A stretch of DNA of 16,047 nucleotides from UBA12403 sp043808565 (GTDB lineage: Bacteria; Patescibacteriota; Patescibacteriia; UBA9934; GWF2-40-263). Below the pieces are notes generated by a model. It saw nothing but the letters and a program-made list of their open reading frames with translations, had not been told where the DNA came from and searched no databases. Below, piece after piece: positions 1-5,875 of this stretch. The first letter of the stretch is position 1. Each line of letters opens with the position of its first letter. The stretch is from contig JAZDEQ010000055.1 in assembly GCA_043808565.1 (NCBI GenBank), forward strand, positions 1 to 16,047, in the 5' to 3' direction. A program made the translations under genes and the position numbers.

Positions 1-110
1 AAACTTTTATTAAATCTGTTTCTGTTAGTTTAGATAGTTTTTGAGAGCAATTCCTTAGATTTTTTGACCGCGAGTATGCCACCCTTTTAAACAGTCTAAT
101 CCACTAGATA

Positions 111-131
111 CCGCGTCAGCTTGCTGCGCGG
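111..131 (+). promoter_or_regulatory. Bulged GC-rich hairpin before the first gene
   Basis: CCGCG (111-115) pairs with CGCGG (127-131) and CAG (117-119) with CTG (124-126), closing a CTTG tetraloop, with one unpaired T at 116. The stem is far more GC-rich than the DNA around it and ends 15 bases before the TTG start at 147. No T-run follows closely, so a terminator for an upstream gene is possible but not convincing. Control of translation of the following gene is an alternative. The structure is read directly; the role is inferred. Confidence 0.35.
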
Positions 132-146
132 AGATTCATTACTGTT

Positions 147-1130
147 TTGGAAAAACGCAACCAAAAAATAACTGAAGATTTTTGGCAGCGAGCTAGTCAA
201 CCGCCGATTGTTTCTTTTGAACGTCGTCATGGCTGGTATTTGGTCGAGCAGGCAAAAACCCCACCAGAAAAGCTTTCAGAAAATTGTCAGTATTTTTTTG
301 CGGCTTACAATAAAGTTCCATCAACCAACGAGGTTGAAGAATTACTCCAACAAAATTATAAGGATTATTTTGGTCCTGGAGGCGGGGCACAGATGATTTT
401 AGAAAAAGAAGATTTTGAGCGTCAGCAAGTTGTCTATAAAAATTGGCTGACATCATTGGAAGTAGATGAAGTCGAGCTGGCAGAATTTATTCAACAAACA
501 ATTGAATTTCGAGACGTGCGGAAAGATTATCTGCTCATGGCCGTAACGATAATTTTTCGGGCCGCTAAAAGTCTCTTACAAAAAGTAAATTTGTCCGAAA
601 CTTTGGCAGGTTATCTTTTATTCGATGAGCTTTTTTACGACGAAAAGTATTTTAAAGAGCATTCAGAAGAAATTAAAAGTCGAATTAACGGTTTTGATGT
701 TTTTTGTAACTATGAAGGGGAACGTTTTATTGAATACGGGCAGTCTGAAGAAAATCAAAAAATTATTGAGAATTTTCGGGTCAAAAAAACAAAAATAATC
801 AATCAAGAAACTGAAATTTTTGGTCAGATTGGTTCTGGTGGTAAGATTATTGGTCGAGTTCGAAAAATATTAAATATTTCTTCCGATTCGGTTAATTTTA
901 GTGAGGGAGAAATTTTAGTGACCGGAATGACTCGACCAGAGTATGTTCCGTTTATGAAAAAAGCCGCCGCCATTATCACCGACGAAGGCGGCATTACCTG
1001 CCACGCCGCCATTGTCGCCCGCGAACTCAAAAAACCTTGTATCATCGGCACCAAAATTGCCACCAAGGTTTTACACGACGGTGATTTGGTCGAGGTGGAT
1101 GCGGATAATGGAATTGTTAGAAAGTTGTAG
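147..1130 (+). CDS. PEP-utilising enzyme mobile-domain protein (PEP synthase C-terminal-like, no ATP-binding domain)
   Basis: 327 aa. The C-terminal part (about residues 237-325) is the swivelling phosphohistidine domain of PEP synthase / pyruvate phosphate dikinase. It carries TDEGGITCHAAIVAREL with the phosphate-accepting His at residue 286, followed by the usual G-D-x-V-E-V-D end. The first 235 residues resemble the helical linker of PEP-synthase-like proteins (for example EFRDVRKDYLL). The N-terminal ATP/pyruvate-binding domain and the C-terminal PEP-binding barrel are both absent, so it cannot be a complete PEP synthase. It may be a carrier, a regulator, or one subunit of a split enzyme. 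The start is TTG at 147; the frame is open back to the stop at 105-107, so an ATT start slightly upstream is possible. No Shine-Dalgarno site is well placed. Codons 963-1067 are strikingly C-ending compared with the rest of the gene. The family is secure; the substrate is unknown. Confidence 0.8.
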   Translation: MEKRNQKITEDFWQRASQPPIVSFERRHGWYLVEQAKTPPEKLSENCQYFFAAYNKVPSTNEVEELLQQNYKDYFGPGGGAQMILEKEDFERQQVVYKNWLTSLEVDEVELAEFIQQTIEFRDVRKDYLLMAVTIIFRAAKSLLQKVNLSETLAGYLLFDELFYDEKYFKEHSEEIKSRINGFDVFCNYEGERFIEYGQSEENQKIIENFRVKKTKIINQETEIFGQIGSGGKIIGRVRKILNISSDSVNFSEGEILVTGMTRPEYVPFMKKAAAIITDEGGITCHAAIVARELKKPCIIGTKIATKVLHDGDLVEVDADNGIVRKL

Positions 1131-1134
1131 CTGG

Positions 1135-1170
1135 GGCCGGAGAGGCTGGAAAGGCTTGAATGGCTGGAGA
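1135..1170 (+). repeat. Four degenerate 9-base tandem repeats
   Basis: The units are GGCCGGAGA (1135-1143), GGCTGGAAA (1144-1152), GGCTTGAAT (1153-1161) and GGCTGGAGA (1162-1170), exactly in register. They begin five bases after the stop codon of the first gene. A 9-base period would keep any reading frame, but no gene appears to use them. Confidence 0.75.
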
Positions 1171-1183
1171 AGCATAACAATCC

Positions 1184-1211
1184 GCCTATGCCGCTTCAGT
1201 GGCATACAGGC
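1184..1211 (+). repeat. Hairpin in the GC-rich spacer
   Basis: TATGCC (1187-1192) pairs with GGCATA (1201-1206) across an 8-base loop. GCC/GGC extends the stem after a one-base bulge; AGGC at 1208-1211 can alternatively pair with GCCT. No T-run follows, so it is not a simple terminator. Confidence 0.5.
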
Positions 1212-1401
1212 CTCGTCCCACCCCGATCCGATCCAAAACCAACCCCGATTGACCCTTTTGGCTTGCGCTCGAGCCAGAACACAATGAAACACGAAAAGGC
1301 AGCCAATTCGCCTCGAGGCGATCTGAAACATAAAAACCAAGAGGAGAAACGCAACCCGAAGCGACAGACAAAAGGGCTCTCTAAAAAAGGCCATTTCTTT
1401 T

Positions 1402-1464
1402 CTCCTCCTCTTTGCTTTGGGCCTAGCAAAGAAAAGAGGAGTGGGGACTTGGGGCAAAGCCCCA
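1402..1464 (+). repeat. Two adjacent hairpins, C-rich then G-rich
   Basis: CTTTGCT (1410-1416) pairs with AGCAAAG (1425-1431), with CTCCTC upstream able to pair with GAGGAG at 1436-1441. This is followed by a six-pair hairpin TGGGGC-AAA-GCCCCA (1450-1464). The layout, pyrimidine-rich arm then G-rich arm, loosely recalls the palindromic element inside secA at 13318-13358, but the sequences are not the same. There is no T-run on the + strand after the last stem. Confidence 0.45.
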
Positions 1465-1478
1465 GCAATTAAAAAATT

Positions 1479-2381
1479 ATGATTTCCGAACAAACATTAA
1501 TTAATCTAAAAAATCTCCTCCAGGCCTGGGGCATCTCTCCCGATGATTGGTACATCACCGGCGAAGCAGCGATGATTTTGTCTGGTTACCCAGTGACTTT
1601 TCGTGAACAACAAATGGATGTTTTGGTTTGCCGAGAAGTTTGGCCCTGGCCGCGGCCTGAAGAGCAAGTTTCTTTATTTCCCGATACTGGAACACTTGAA
1701 GAAAAACAATTGCGCGAGTTTATCGAGAAAAATAACATCACCCCCGATTTCCATCCACTGCCGCATGTCGGCATTGAAGCAACAGATCGTTTTGATCATT
1801 CTTATATTTTTTCACCAACGAGCGATGTCCGCGTTCTAAATCCTTGGGCCGGGGTTTGGCATCGTAAACTCATCATCGAATTTTACGAACAGACGCCAGG
1901 TTTTAGTTTAAAGGTTTTTGATAAAAATAAATTTTTGCGTTGGCAAAAATTTATTGAAGAAATTCAGCGACACGCCGAGTTGATTGGCGACAAAAAAACA
2001 GCAGGGACTTGTTTACAAGTTTTGCCAGTCGTTCAGAGGGCCATTAAATTTTTTGAGACGGATAATGACAAAGGTTTTTTAAGAGGCTTGTCGGTTTGCC
2101 CTGGGCGGGTTACCGGCCCGGTGGCTTTTTGGCAAGATGGCGCGGATTTGTCCGGTAAAATTGTGGTTTTAAAACATGCTTTACCTTATCAATTCAGCCA
2201 ACTCGCCAAAGCTCGAGGTATAATTACCGAAGAAGGCGGTTTATTAAGTCATGCGGCGGTGATTGCCAGGGAATATAATGTCCCAGCGATTGTTGGGATA
2301 ACAAAAGTTACCCAGAATTTAGTTGAAGGTGATGAAGTGGAATTAGACGCAGATCAAGGTAGAATAAAAATTAAAAATTGA
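1479..2381 (+). CDS. Nucleotidyltransferase-like domain fused to a PEP-utilising mobile domain
   Basis: 300 aa. Residues 202-298 form a swivelling phosphohistidine domain: PGRVTGPVAF, then TEEGGLLSHAAVIAREY with the acceptor His at 258, then GDEVELDADQG. The N-terminal 130 residues suggest a nucleotidyltransferase-type fold (ITGEAAMILSGYPVTFREQQ then MDVLV). The usual paired acidic residues are not clear, so the domain may be degenerate or of another kind. There is no ATP-grasp or PEP-barrel domain. The ATG at 1479 is the first in frame after the GC-rich spacer and has no Shine-Dalgarno site. The gene shares its terminal domain with the gene at 147, but the N-termini are unrelated; the two may be partners or diverged users of the same swivel. 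The C-terminal domain is secure, the N-terminal assignment tentative, the function unknown. Confidence 0.75.
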   Translation: MISEQTLINLKNLLQAWGISPDDWYITGEAAMILSGYPVTFREQQMDVLVCREVWPWPRPEEQVSLFPDTGTLEEKQLREFIEKNNITPDFHPLPHVGIEATDRFDHSYIFSPTSDVRVLNPWAGVWHRKLIIEFYEQTPGFSLKVFDKNKFLRWQKFIEEIQRHAELIGDKKTAGTCLQVLPVVQRAIKFFETDNDKGFLRGLSVCPGRVTGPVAFWQDGADLSGKIVVLKHALPYQFSQLAKARGIITEEGGLLSHAAVIAREYNVPAIVGITKVTQNLVEGDEVELDADQGRIKIKN

Positions 2382-2420
2382 TTTTTTCTGTCTTTTTTGT
2401 TAATCTAAATATAGAAATTT

Positions 2421-2693
2421 ATGGCTATTATTAAAGAAATACAATTAAATACTGAAGTTTGGAAAGAGGGTAAAATGTTTGTCTCGTATATTCCGCAACT
2501 GGATGTGTCTTCTTGCGGAAAAACCGTCGACGAGGCGCGAAAAAATATTCGTGAGGCAGCGGAGTTATTTTTGGAAGAATCAGAAAAAGCCGGAACTATA
2601 AATCAAATTCTCGAAGAAGCTGGTTTTTCTTTTGATAAAATTTGGCAAGCGCCGGAATTAGTGGCTTTAGAAAAGGTTAGATTGGCTTTTTAA
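2421..2693 (+). CDS. hicB: HicB-family antitoxin
   Basis: 90 aa, with the compact HicB fold: KMFVSYIPQLDVSSCGKTVDEARKNIREA fits the F-x-A-x-x-P-x-L-d-v pattern, with a strand turn and helix, followed by ELFLEESEK. Proteins of this family bind and neutralise the HicA toxin and usually repress their own operon. No separate C-terminal DNA-binding domain (ribbon-helix-helix or helix-turn-helix) is evident, which is common in short HicB proteins. The gene ends one base before hicA, so the two are certainly co-transcribed. The ATG at 2421 has no Shine-Dalgarno site; TATAGA at 2410-2415 could be a -10 box, which would make the message almost leaderless. Confidence 0.85.
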   Translation: MAIIKEIQLNTEVWKEGKMFVSYIPQLDVSSCGKTVDEARKNIREAAELFLEESEKAGTINQILEEAGFSFDKIWQAPELVALEKVRLAF

Positions 2694-2694
2694 T

Positions 2695-2925
2695 ATGCCA
2701 AAAATTTTACCGGTCAGTTATAAAAAACTGATTTGGATTTTTGAAAAAGAAGGTTTTATTTTACTTCGAACCAAAGGCGATCATTTAGTCTACTTTAAAA
2801 AAGGGATTTTACGACCGGTGGTTATTCCCATGTATGATAATGTTCCAATTTTTATCATAAAAAATTTGTTAAGGACAACCGGAATTTCTCGAGAAAAATA
2901 TTTTGAACTTTTAAATCAGTGTTAA
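2695..2925 (+). CDS. hicA: HicA-family mRNA-interferase toxin
   Basis: 76 aa, the normal size of HicA, a double-stranded-RNA-binding-fold toxin that cleaves mRNA. The family motif is present as LRTKGDHLVYFKKG. The catalytic His is in place, with Asp where Ser is usual (GDH rather than GSH). It is followed by RPVVIPMYDNVPIFIIKNLLRTTGIS, matching the P-x-H/D-x-x-x-x-x-x-T-L-x-x-I-L-R-x-x-G-L-S pattern. It follows hicB after a single base. The order antitoxin then toxin is the reverse of the E. coli hicAB operon but common elsewhere. A strong terminator begins four bases after the stop. Confidence 0.85.
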   Translation: MPKILPVSYKKLIWIFEKEGFILLRTKGDHLVYFKKGILRPVVIPMYDNVPIFIIKNLLRTTGISREKYFELLNQC

Positions 2926-2928
2926 AAT

Positions 2929-2954
2929 ACCGTCCAATGAAGGACGGTCTTTTT
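2929..2954 (+). terminator. Rho-independent terminator of hicBA
   Basis: ACCGTCC (2929-2935) pairs with GGACGGT (2942-2948) over the six-base loop AATGAA, followed by C and a run of five T then ATTT. It is well placed to end hicBA before the promoter of the next unit. Confidence 0.85.
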
Positions 2955-2972
2955 ATTTCTTCCAGACTGCTT

Positions 2973-2978
2973 TATAAT
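2973..2978 (+). promoter_or_regulatory. Promoter -10 box before the small membrane ORF and recJ
   Basis: A perfect TATAAT lies 13 bases before the ATG at 2992. The region about 17 bases upstream (T-rich, 2950-2955) is only a poor -35. Expected transcription start is about 2985, leaving a leader of about 7 bases. Confidence 0.55.
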
Positions 2979-2991
2979 AACCCTATCATTT

Positions 2992-3084
2992 ATGAATCGC
3001 AAGACTATCAATATTGCTTGGACGATTATCACTTTTATGGTGGTAATTTCCATGATTATGGCCATGACCATGTACGGTTTTTGA
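2992..3084 (+). CDS. 30-aa single-span membrane peptide
   Basis: An ATG at 2992 opens a 30-codon frame ending in TGA at 3082-3084, three bases before recJ. The peptide begins MNRKTINIAWTI and continues as an uninterrupted hydrophobic stretch, roughly residues 8-27, with positive charges before it. This fits one membrane helix with the N-terminus inside the cell. The position directly after a TATAAT box and the close coupling to recJ support it as a real gene. Similar tiny Trp-containing membrane peptides are familiar to me from Patescibacteria genomes, usually unannotated. It may also couple translation to recJ. No function is known. Confidence 0.65.
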   Translation: MNRKTINIAWTIITFMVVISMIMAMTMYGF

Positions 3085-3087
3085 GTT

Positions 3088-4824
3088 ATGGAAAATAAAA
3101 AATGGCGTTTGGCCGAGGTGGTGCCCGAAGAGCAAAAAAAAGCTTTTCCAGAAATGTCACCAATTTTTTTGCAGTTGCTCTGGCAACGTGGTTTAAAAAC
3201 TCGAGCCGAAATTGAAACTTTTTTAAATCCTGACTGGTCGCGCGACGCGCACGAGCCTTTTTTGTTTAATCAAATGGCCGAAGCTGTAGAGAGAACTTTT
3301 TTGGCTTTGGAAGTTGGTGAGGTTATTACTATTCACGGCGATTATGATGCCGATGGCGTTTGCGGCACAGCCGTTGTTTATTCCACCTTGCGTGATATTT
3401 GTCGTCAATTAAATTTTGATGTTACCAAATTAACTACTTACATTCCGCATCGCGAGCGCGAGGGTTATGGTTTGTTTGTGGCCACTGCCGAACATCTGCA
3501 CGAGCATGATAAGACCGATCTTTTGATTACGGCTGATTGTGGTATTAGTAATGCCGAGGCTATAGCTCGGGGTTTAGAATTAGGTTTTGACACGATTATT
3601 TGTGATCACCATGCGGTTCCGGAAAATTTGCCCGAGGCCATTATTTTACATCCGCAAGTGGTTGGCGAAAATTATCCTTATAAAACTTTGTGCGGAGCTG
3701 GTGTGGCTTTTAAGTTTGCTTCGGCCTTGTTGGTTGAAGCTCGTCAACGAGGGGCTAATTTTCCCGAAGGTTACGAAAAATGGTTGCTTGATTTGGTAGC
3801 TATTGCCACTGTGACCGACGTTATGCCACTATTGGGCGAAAATCGAGTTTTAGAAAATTACGGCCTTTTAGTTTTGAAAAAAACTCGACGTTTGGGTCTG
3901 CAAAAGTTATTGGTGACGGCCGGTGTGTCAGCAGATAAAGTCGATACTTGGAATATTGGTTTTCAAATTGGTCCGCGACTTAATGCAGCTGGTCGTATGG
4001 ATCACGCCGATCCAGCTTTTCGTTTGTTAATTTCTGAAGATGAGCAAGAAGCCGAAATTTTGGCTGGACAATTACATACAGCTAATACTTTGCGACAAAA
4101 AAAGAGCGAAGAAATTTTTCAAGCCGCTTTAGAACAAATTGGTGAACCTGGTTCGCGAAAAATTTTAACGGCCATTGGTGAATGGCCAGCTGGTTTGGTT
4201 GGTTTGGCGGCTGGTAAGATCGCTGAAAAATTTTCTCGACCAGTGATTATTGTGGCCCGAGATAGTGAAAAATTTACTGGTTCTGGTCGCAGTATTCCGG
4301 CTTTTGACATCATGAAATCTTTAAACGCGGCCGCCCCATTTTTAGATCGTTTCGGTGGTCACCCACAAGCTTGTGGTTTTTCAGTCACGAGTGAAGAAAA
4401 AATAAAGGCGGCTTTAGCCGCCATGACTGCAGTGGCCGAAGCAGAATTAATAGCCGAAGATTTAGTTGCTGAATTTTTTATTGAAGCCGAGGTGTCTTTG
4501 TCAAAAATTAATTGGGAATTAGAAACCGCCATTTCGCAACTGGCGCCGTTTGGTGAAGGGAACCGACAGCCGATTTTTGCCACCCGCGGTTTACAGTTGG
4601 TTAGTTTTGAAACCATGGGGTTGGAAGGAAAACATTTAAGAATGACCGTTCGTGATCCGGCCGAAGGAATAATTAAAAAAATGGTCGCCTTTGGTTGGGG
4701 AAAAATCGTTTCTGAATTGCAAATCGGCGGTTTAATTGATGTGGCTTATACGATTGGTATTAATGAATGGAATGGTAATAGGGAATTGCAGCTGAGGGTA
4801 GAAGATTTGCGTTTAATTAGCTAA
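3088..4824 (+). CDS. recJ: Single-stranded-DNA-specific exonuclease RecJ
   Basis: 578 aa, the same size as the E. coli enzyme (577). RecJ degrades single-stranded DNA 5' to 3' in recombination and mismatch or base-excision repair in the cytoplasm, using Mn/Mg ions. The DHH-domain motifs are all present: HGDYDADG (Asp 85, 87 and 89), HREREGYGL, TADCGISN and CDHH (173-175). GRMDHADPAFRLL follows at 302. The DHHA1 domain carries FGGHPQACGF (422 on). The C-terminal 110 residues fit the OB-like nucleic-acid-binding domain. The ATG at 3088 follows the small membrane peptide after three bases; a Shine-Dalgarno site is absent. No key residue is missing. Confidence 0.96.
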   Translation: MENKKWRLAEVVPEEQKKAFPEMSPIFLQLLWQRGLKTRAEIETFLNPDWSRDAHEPFLFNQMAEAVERTFLALEVGEVITIHGDYDADGVCGTAVVYSTLRDICRQLNFDVTKLTTYIPHREREGYGLFVATAEHLHEHDKTDLLITADCGISNAEAIARGLELGFDTIICDHHAVPENLPEAIILHPQVVGENYPYKTLCGAGVAFKFASALLVEARQRGANFPEGYEKWLLDLVAIATVTDVMPLLGENRVLENYGLLVLKKTRRLGLQKLLVTAGVSADKVDTWNIGFQIGPRLNAAGRMDHADPAFRLLISEDEQEAEILAGQLHTANTLRQKKSEEIFQAALEQIGEPGSRKILTAIGEWPAGLVGLAAGKIAEKFSRPVIIVARDSEKFTGSGRSIPAFDIMKSLNAAAPFLDRFGGHPQACGFSVTSEEKIKAALAAMTAVAEAELIAEDLVAEFFIEAEVSLSKINWELETAISQLAPFGEGNRQPIFATRGLQLVSFETMGLEGKHLRMTVRDPAEGIIKKMVAFGWGKIVSELQIGGLIDVAYTIGINEWNGNRELQLRVEDLRLIS

Positions 4825-4839
4825 AATTTGTATTTTTAA

Positions 4840-4849
4840 AGCGATCGCT
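4840..4849. promoter_or_regulatory. Palindrome AGCGATCGCT upstream of the PaaX/Cas2-like gene
   Basis: A perfect 10-base palindrome 17 bases before the start at 4867. With its left flank it reads TTTTTAAA then GCGATCG, close to the TTTTTAAA then CGATCG of the larger palindrome just after the gene. A possible operator; this role is inferred from placement only. Confidence 0.35.
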
Positions 4850-4866
4850 CAATTTTTTAATATTTT

Positions 4867-5352
4867 ATGTTAACAAAGGAAAAAATTTCTTTTAAAATTA
4901 AACTTTTTTCTTTTGAAGCCTCTGTTTTGTTGAAAATTGCAAAGGAAAAGGAAAAAAACGGAAATAACAATGTTGTTTTTAAAAAAACAGATAAATTATC
5001 CAAACGCGGCCTTTTGGCTCTTAAAAGAAAAAATTTAGTTAAGATTAAAAAGAATAAAGAAGATTGGGGAGCCAGTTTAACAGGCGATGGATTATTAGAG
5101 TTTTTTAAATTGCGCATGATCGAAGCCGATAAATTGCCTAAAGGAGAGATTTGTCTAGTTGTTTTCGATATTCCAGAAAAGTTTAAAAAACAACGAGCAA
5201 TGATAAGAAAATTCTTGACTGATTGTTGTTTTTTAAGAATTCAAAAAAGTGTTTGGAAATCACAATTTAATTATTCTGATTTAATTTTCGAGTTTTTTAA
5301 AGTATTAGAAATAGAAGATTGGGTTTATGTTTTTTTAGCTAAAGAGAGATGA
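4867..5352 (+). CDS. PaaX/Cas2-like fold protein with N-terminal winged-helix-like region
   Basis: 161 aa. Residues 92-161 have the pattern shared by the PaaX central domain and Cas2: an ICLVVFDIPEKFKKQR strand and turn (Asp 101 in FDIPE), an amphipathic helix RAMIRKFLTDCCF, then LRIQKSVWKSQF and a final strand. The N-terminal 85 residues look like a small winged helix (LSKRGLLALKRKNLVKIKK, then LTGDGLLEFF). It could be a transcriptional regulator or a stand-alone nuclease-fold protein. No cas1, other cas gene or CRISPR repeat is nearby, so a role in spacer acquisition is unlikely. The gene is very rich in Lys and AT: two sampled 60-base stretches have 16 and 17 G+C, against 29 in one recJ stretch. 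This hints at separate origin or relaxed constraint. Fold fairly sure; function unknown. Confidence 0.65.
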   Translation: MLTKEKISFKIKLFSFEASVLLKIAKEKEKNGNNNVVFKKTDKLSKRGLLALKRKNLVKIKKNKEDWGASLTGDGLLEFFKLRMIEADKLPKGEICLVVFDIPEKFKKQRAMIRKFLTDCCFLRIQKSVWKSQFNYSDLIFEFFKVLEIEDWVYVFLAKER

Positions 5353-5361
5353 AATATTAAG

Positions 5362-5383
5362 TTTTTAAACGATCGTTTAAAAA
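5362..5383. repeat. Perfect 22-base palindrome after the PaaX/Cas2-like gene
   Basis: TTTTTAAAC (5362-5370), GATC (5371-5374), GTTTAAAAA (5375-5383). It starts nine bases after the stop codon and shares the CGATCG core with the palindrome upstream of the gene. As RNA the stem would be weak and lacks an immediate T-run, so a protein-binding site seems likelier than a terminator. Confidence 0.5.
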
Positions 5384-5423
5384 ATGTGTTTTTTGTTTAA
5401 TTTTAGTAAAAAAATGTATTTTT

Positions 5424-5432
5424 TGTTATAAT
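5424..5432 (+). promoter_or_regulatory. Extended -10 promoter of the rnhA-SET-cysS unit
   Basis: TGTTATAAT matches the extended -10 consensus TGnTATAAT exactly. It ends four bases before the first ATG (5437) and ten before the second (5443). Transcription would start at about 5438-5440, so the message should be leaderless or nearly so. No good -35 is seen, as expected for an extended -10 promoter. Confidence 0.7.
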
Positions 5433-5436
5433 CCCG

Positions 5437-5871
5437 ATGCCTATGTCTATTAAAAACGTCCGTATCTACACCGATGGCGGCGCTCGAGGTAATCCTGGTC
5501 CGGCTGGCTCTGGGGCGGTTATTAAATCGCTACACGAAGATGGTTCGGAAAACGAAACCATTGCCGCGCTTCATAAATTTTTGGGTCAGGCCACTAACAA
5601 TCAGGCCGAATATGAGGCAATCATTTTAGGTTTAACCAAGGCTAAAGAATTGGGAGTTGAACGAGTAGAATTATTTATGGATTCTGAATTGGCCGTTAAA
5701 CAACTCAAGGGTGAGTATCGAGTCAAAAATTTCGAATTAGCCAAAAAATTTTTGGTTGTTTATAATCTAACGCAATCATTTAAAGAATTTAAAGTCCGCC
5801 ACATTCCTCGCGAAAAAAATTCCGAGGCCGATGCTTTGGTAAATGCGGTAATCGACGAGCATACAAAATAA
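5437..5871 (+). CDS. rnhA: Ribonuclease HI family protein
   Basis: 144 aa, close to the usual 145-155. RNase HI cuts the RNA strand of RNA-DNA hybrids. The four carboxylates of the active site are visible: Asp13 (YTDGGARGNPGPAG), Glu58 (NNQAEYEA), Asp82 (FMDSELAVKQLKGEY) and Asp132 (NSEADALVN). The basic handle helix of E. coli RNase HI appears to be missing, as in the short two-metal type common in archaea and Gram-positives. The start may be 5443 rather than 5437, because the promoter's expected transcription start is about 5438-5440. The next gene begins four bases after the stop. Confidence 0.92.
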   Translation: MPMSIKNVRIYTDGGARGNPGPAGSGAVIKSLHEDGSENETIAALHKFLGQATNNQAEYEAIILGLTKAKELGVERVELFMDSELAVKQLKGEYRVKNFELAKKFLVVYNLTQSFKEFKVRHIPREKNSEADALVNAVIDEHTK

Positions 5872-5875
5872 TTTT

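Larger units (their letters stand above)
1131..1478. other. GC-rich, hairpin-rich intergenic region, 348 bases
   Basis: No credible gene lies here. The six-frame ORFs across it on both strands are low-complexity and share no family feature that I recognise. The stretch is visibly more GC-rich than its neighbours. It contains, in order: four 9-base tandem units (1135-1170); a hairpin with a TATGCC/GGCATA stem (1184-1211); a TGGCT/AGCCA hairpin (1259-1276); a 14-base palindrome centred on CTCGAG (1308-1321); a CTTTGCT/AGCAAAG hairpin with CTCCTC/GAGGAG outside it (1402-1441); and a tight GGGGC-AAA-GCCCC hairpin (1450-1464). The number of stems would fit a structured RNA or a decayed repeat. I could not match it to RNase P RNA, tmRNA, SRP RNA or a riboswitch. 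Confidence 0.6.

Noticed and set aside
3..44. Short open frame from the window edge ending in TGA, possibly the C-terminus of an upstream gene
   Set aside because: Only 13 codons are visible, with no recognisable feature, so it cannot be told from chance.
1188..1472. 94-codon open frame on the plus strand in the same spacer
   Set aside because: Low-complexity basic composition, overlapping hairpins, no recognisable family and no promoter. Treated as non-coding.
1131..1478. Known structured RNA (RNase P RNA, tmRNA, SRP RNA, common riboswitches)
   Set aside because: None of the conserved core sequences of these RNAs that I know could be found on either strand.
1071..1493. 140-codon open frame on the minus strand across the GC-rich spacer, with a hydrophobic stretch
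   Set aside because: It overlaps the end of one real gene and the start of the next, on the strand with no other gene, and has no family pattern. High GC with few stop codons explains its length.
4867..5352. Cas2 of a CRISPR system
   Set aside because: The fold pattern fits PaaX/Cas2, but there is no repeat array, cas1 or other cas gene, and the N-terminal region is more like a winged helix.
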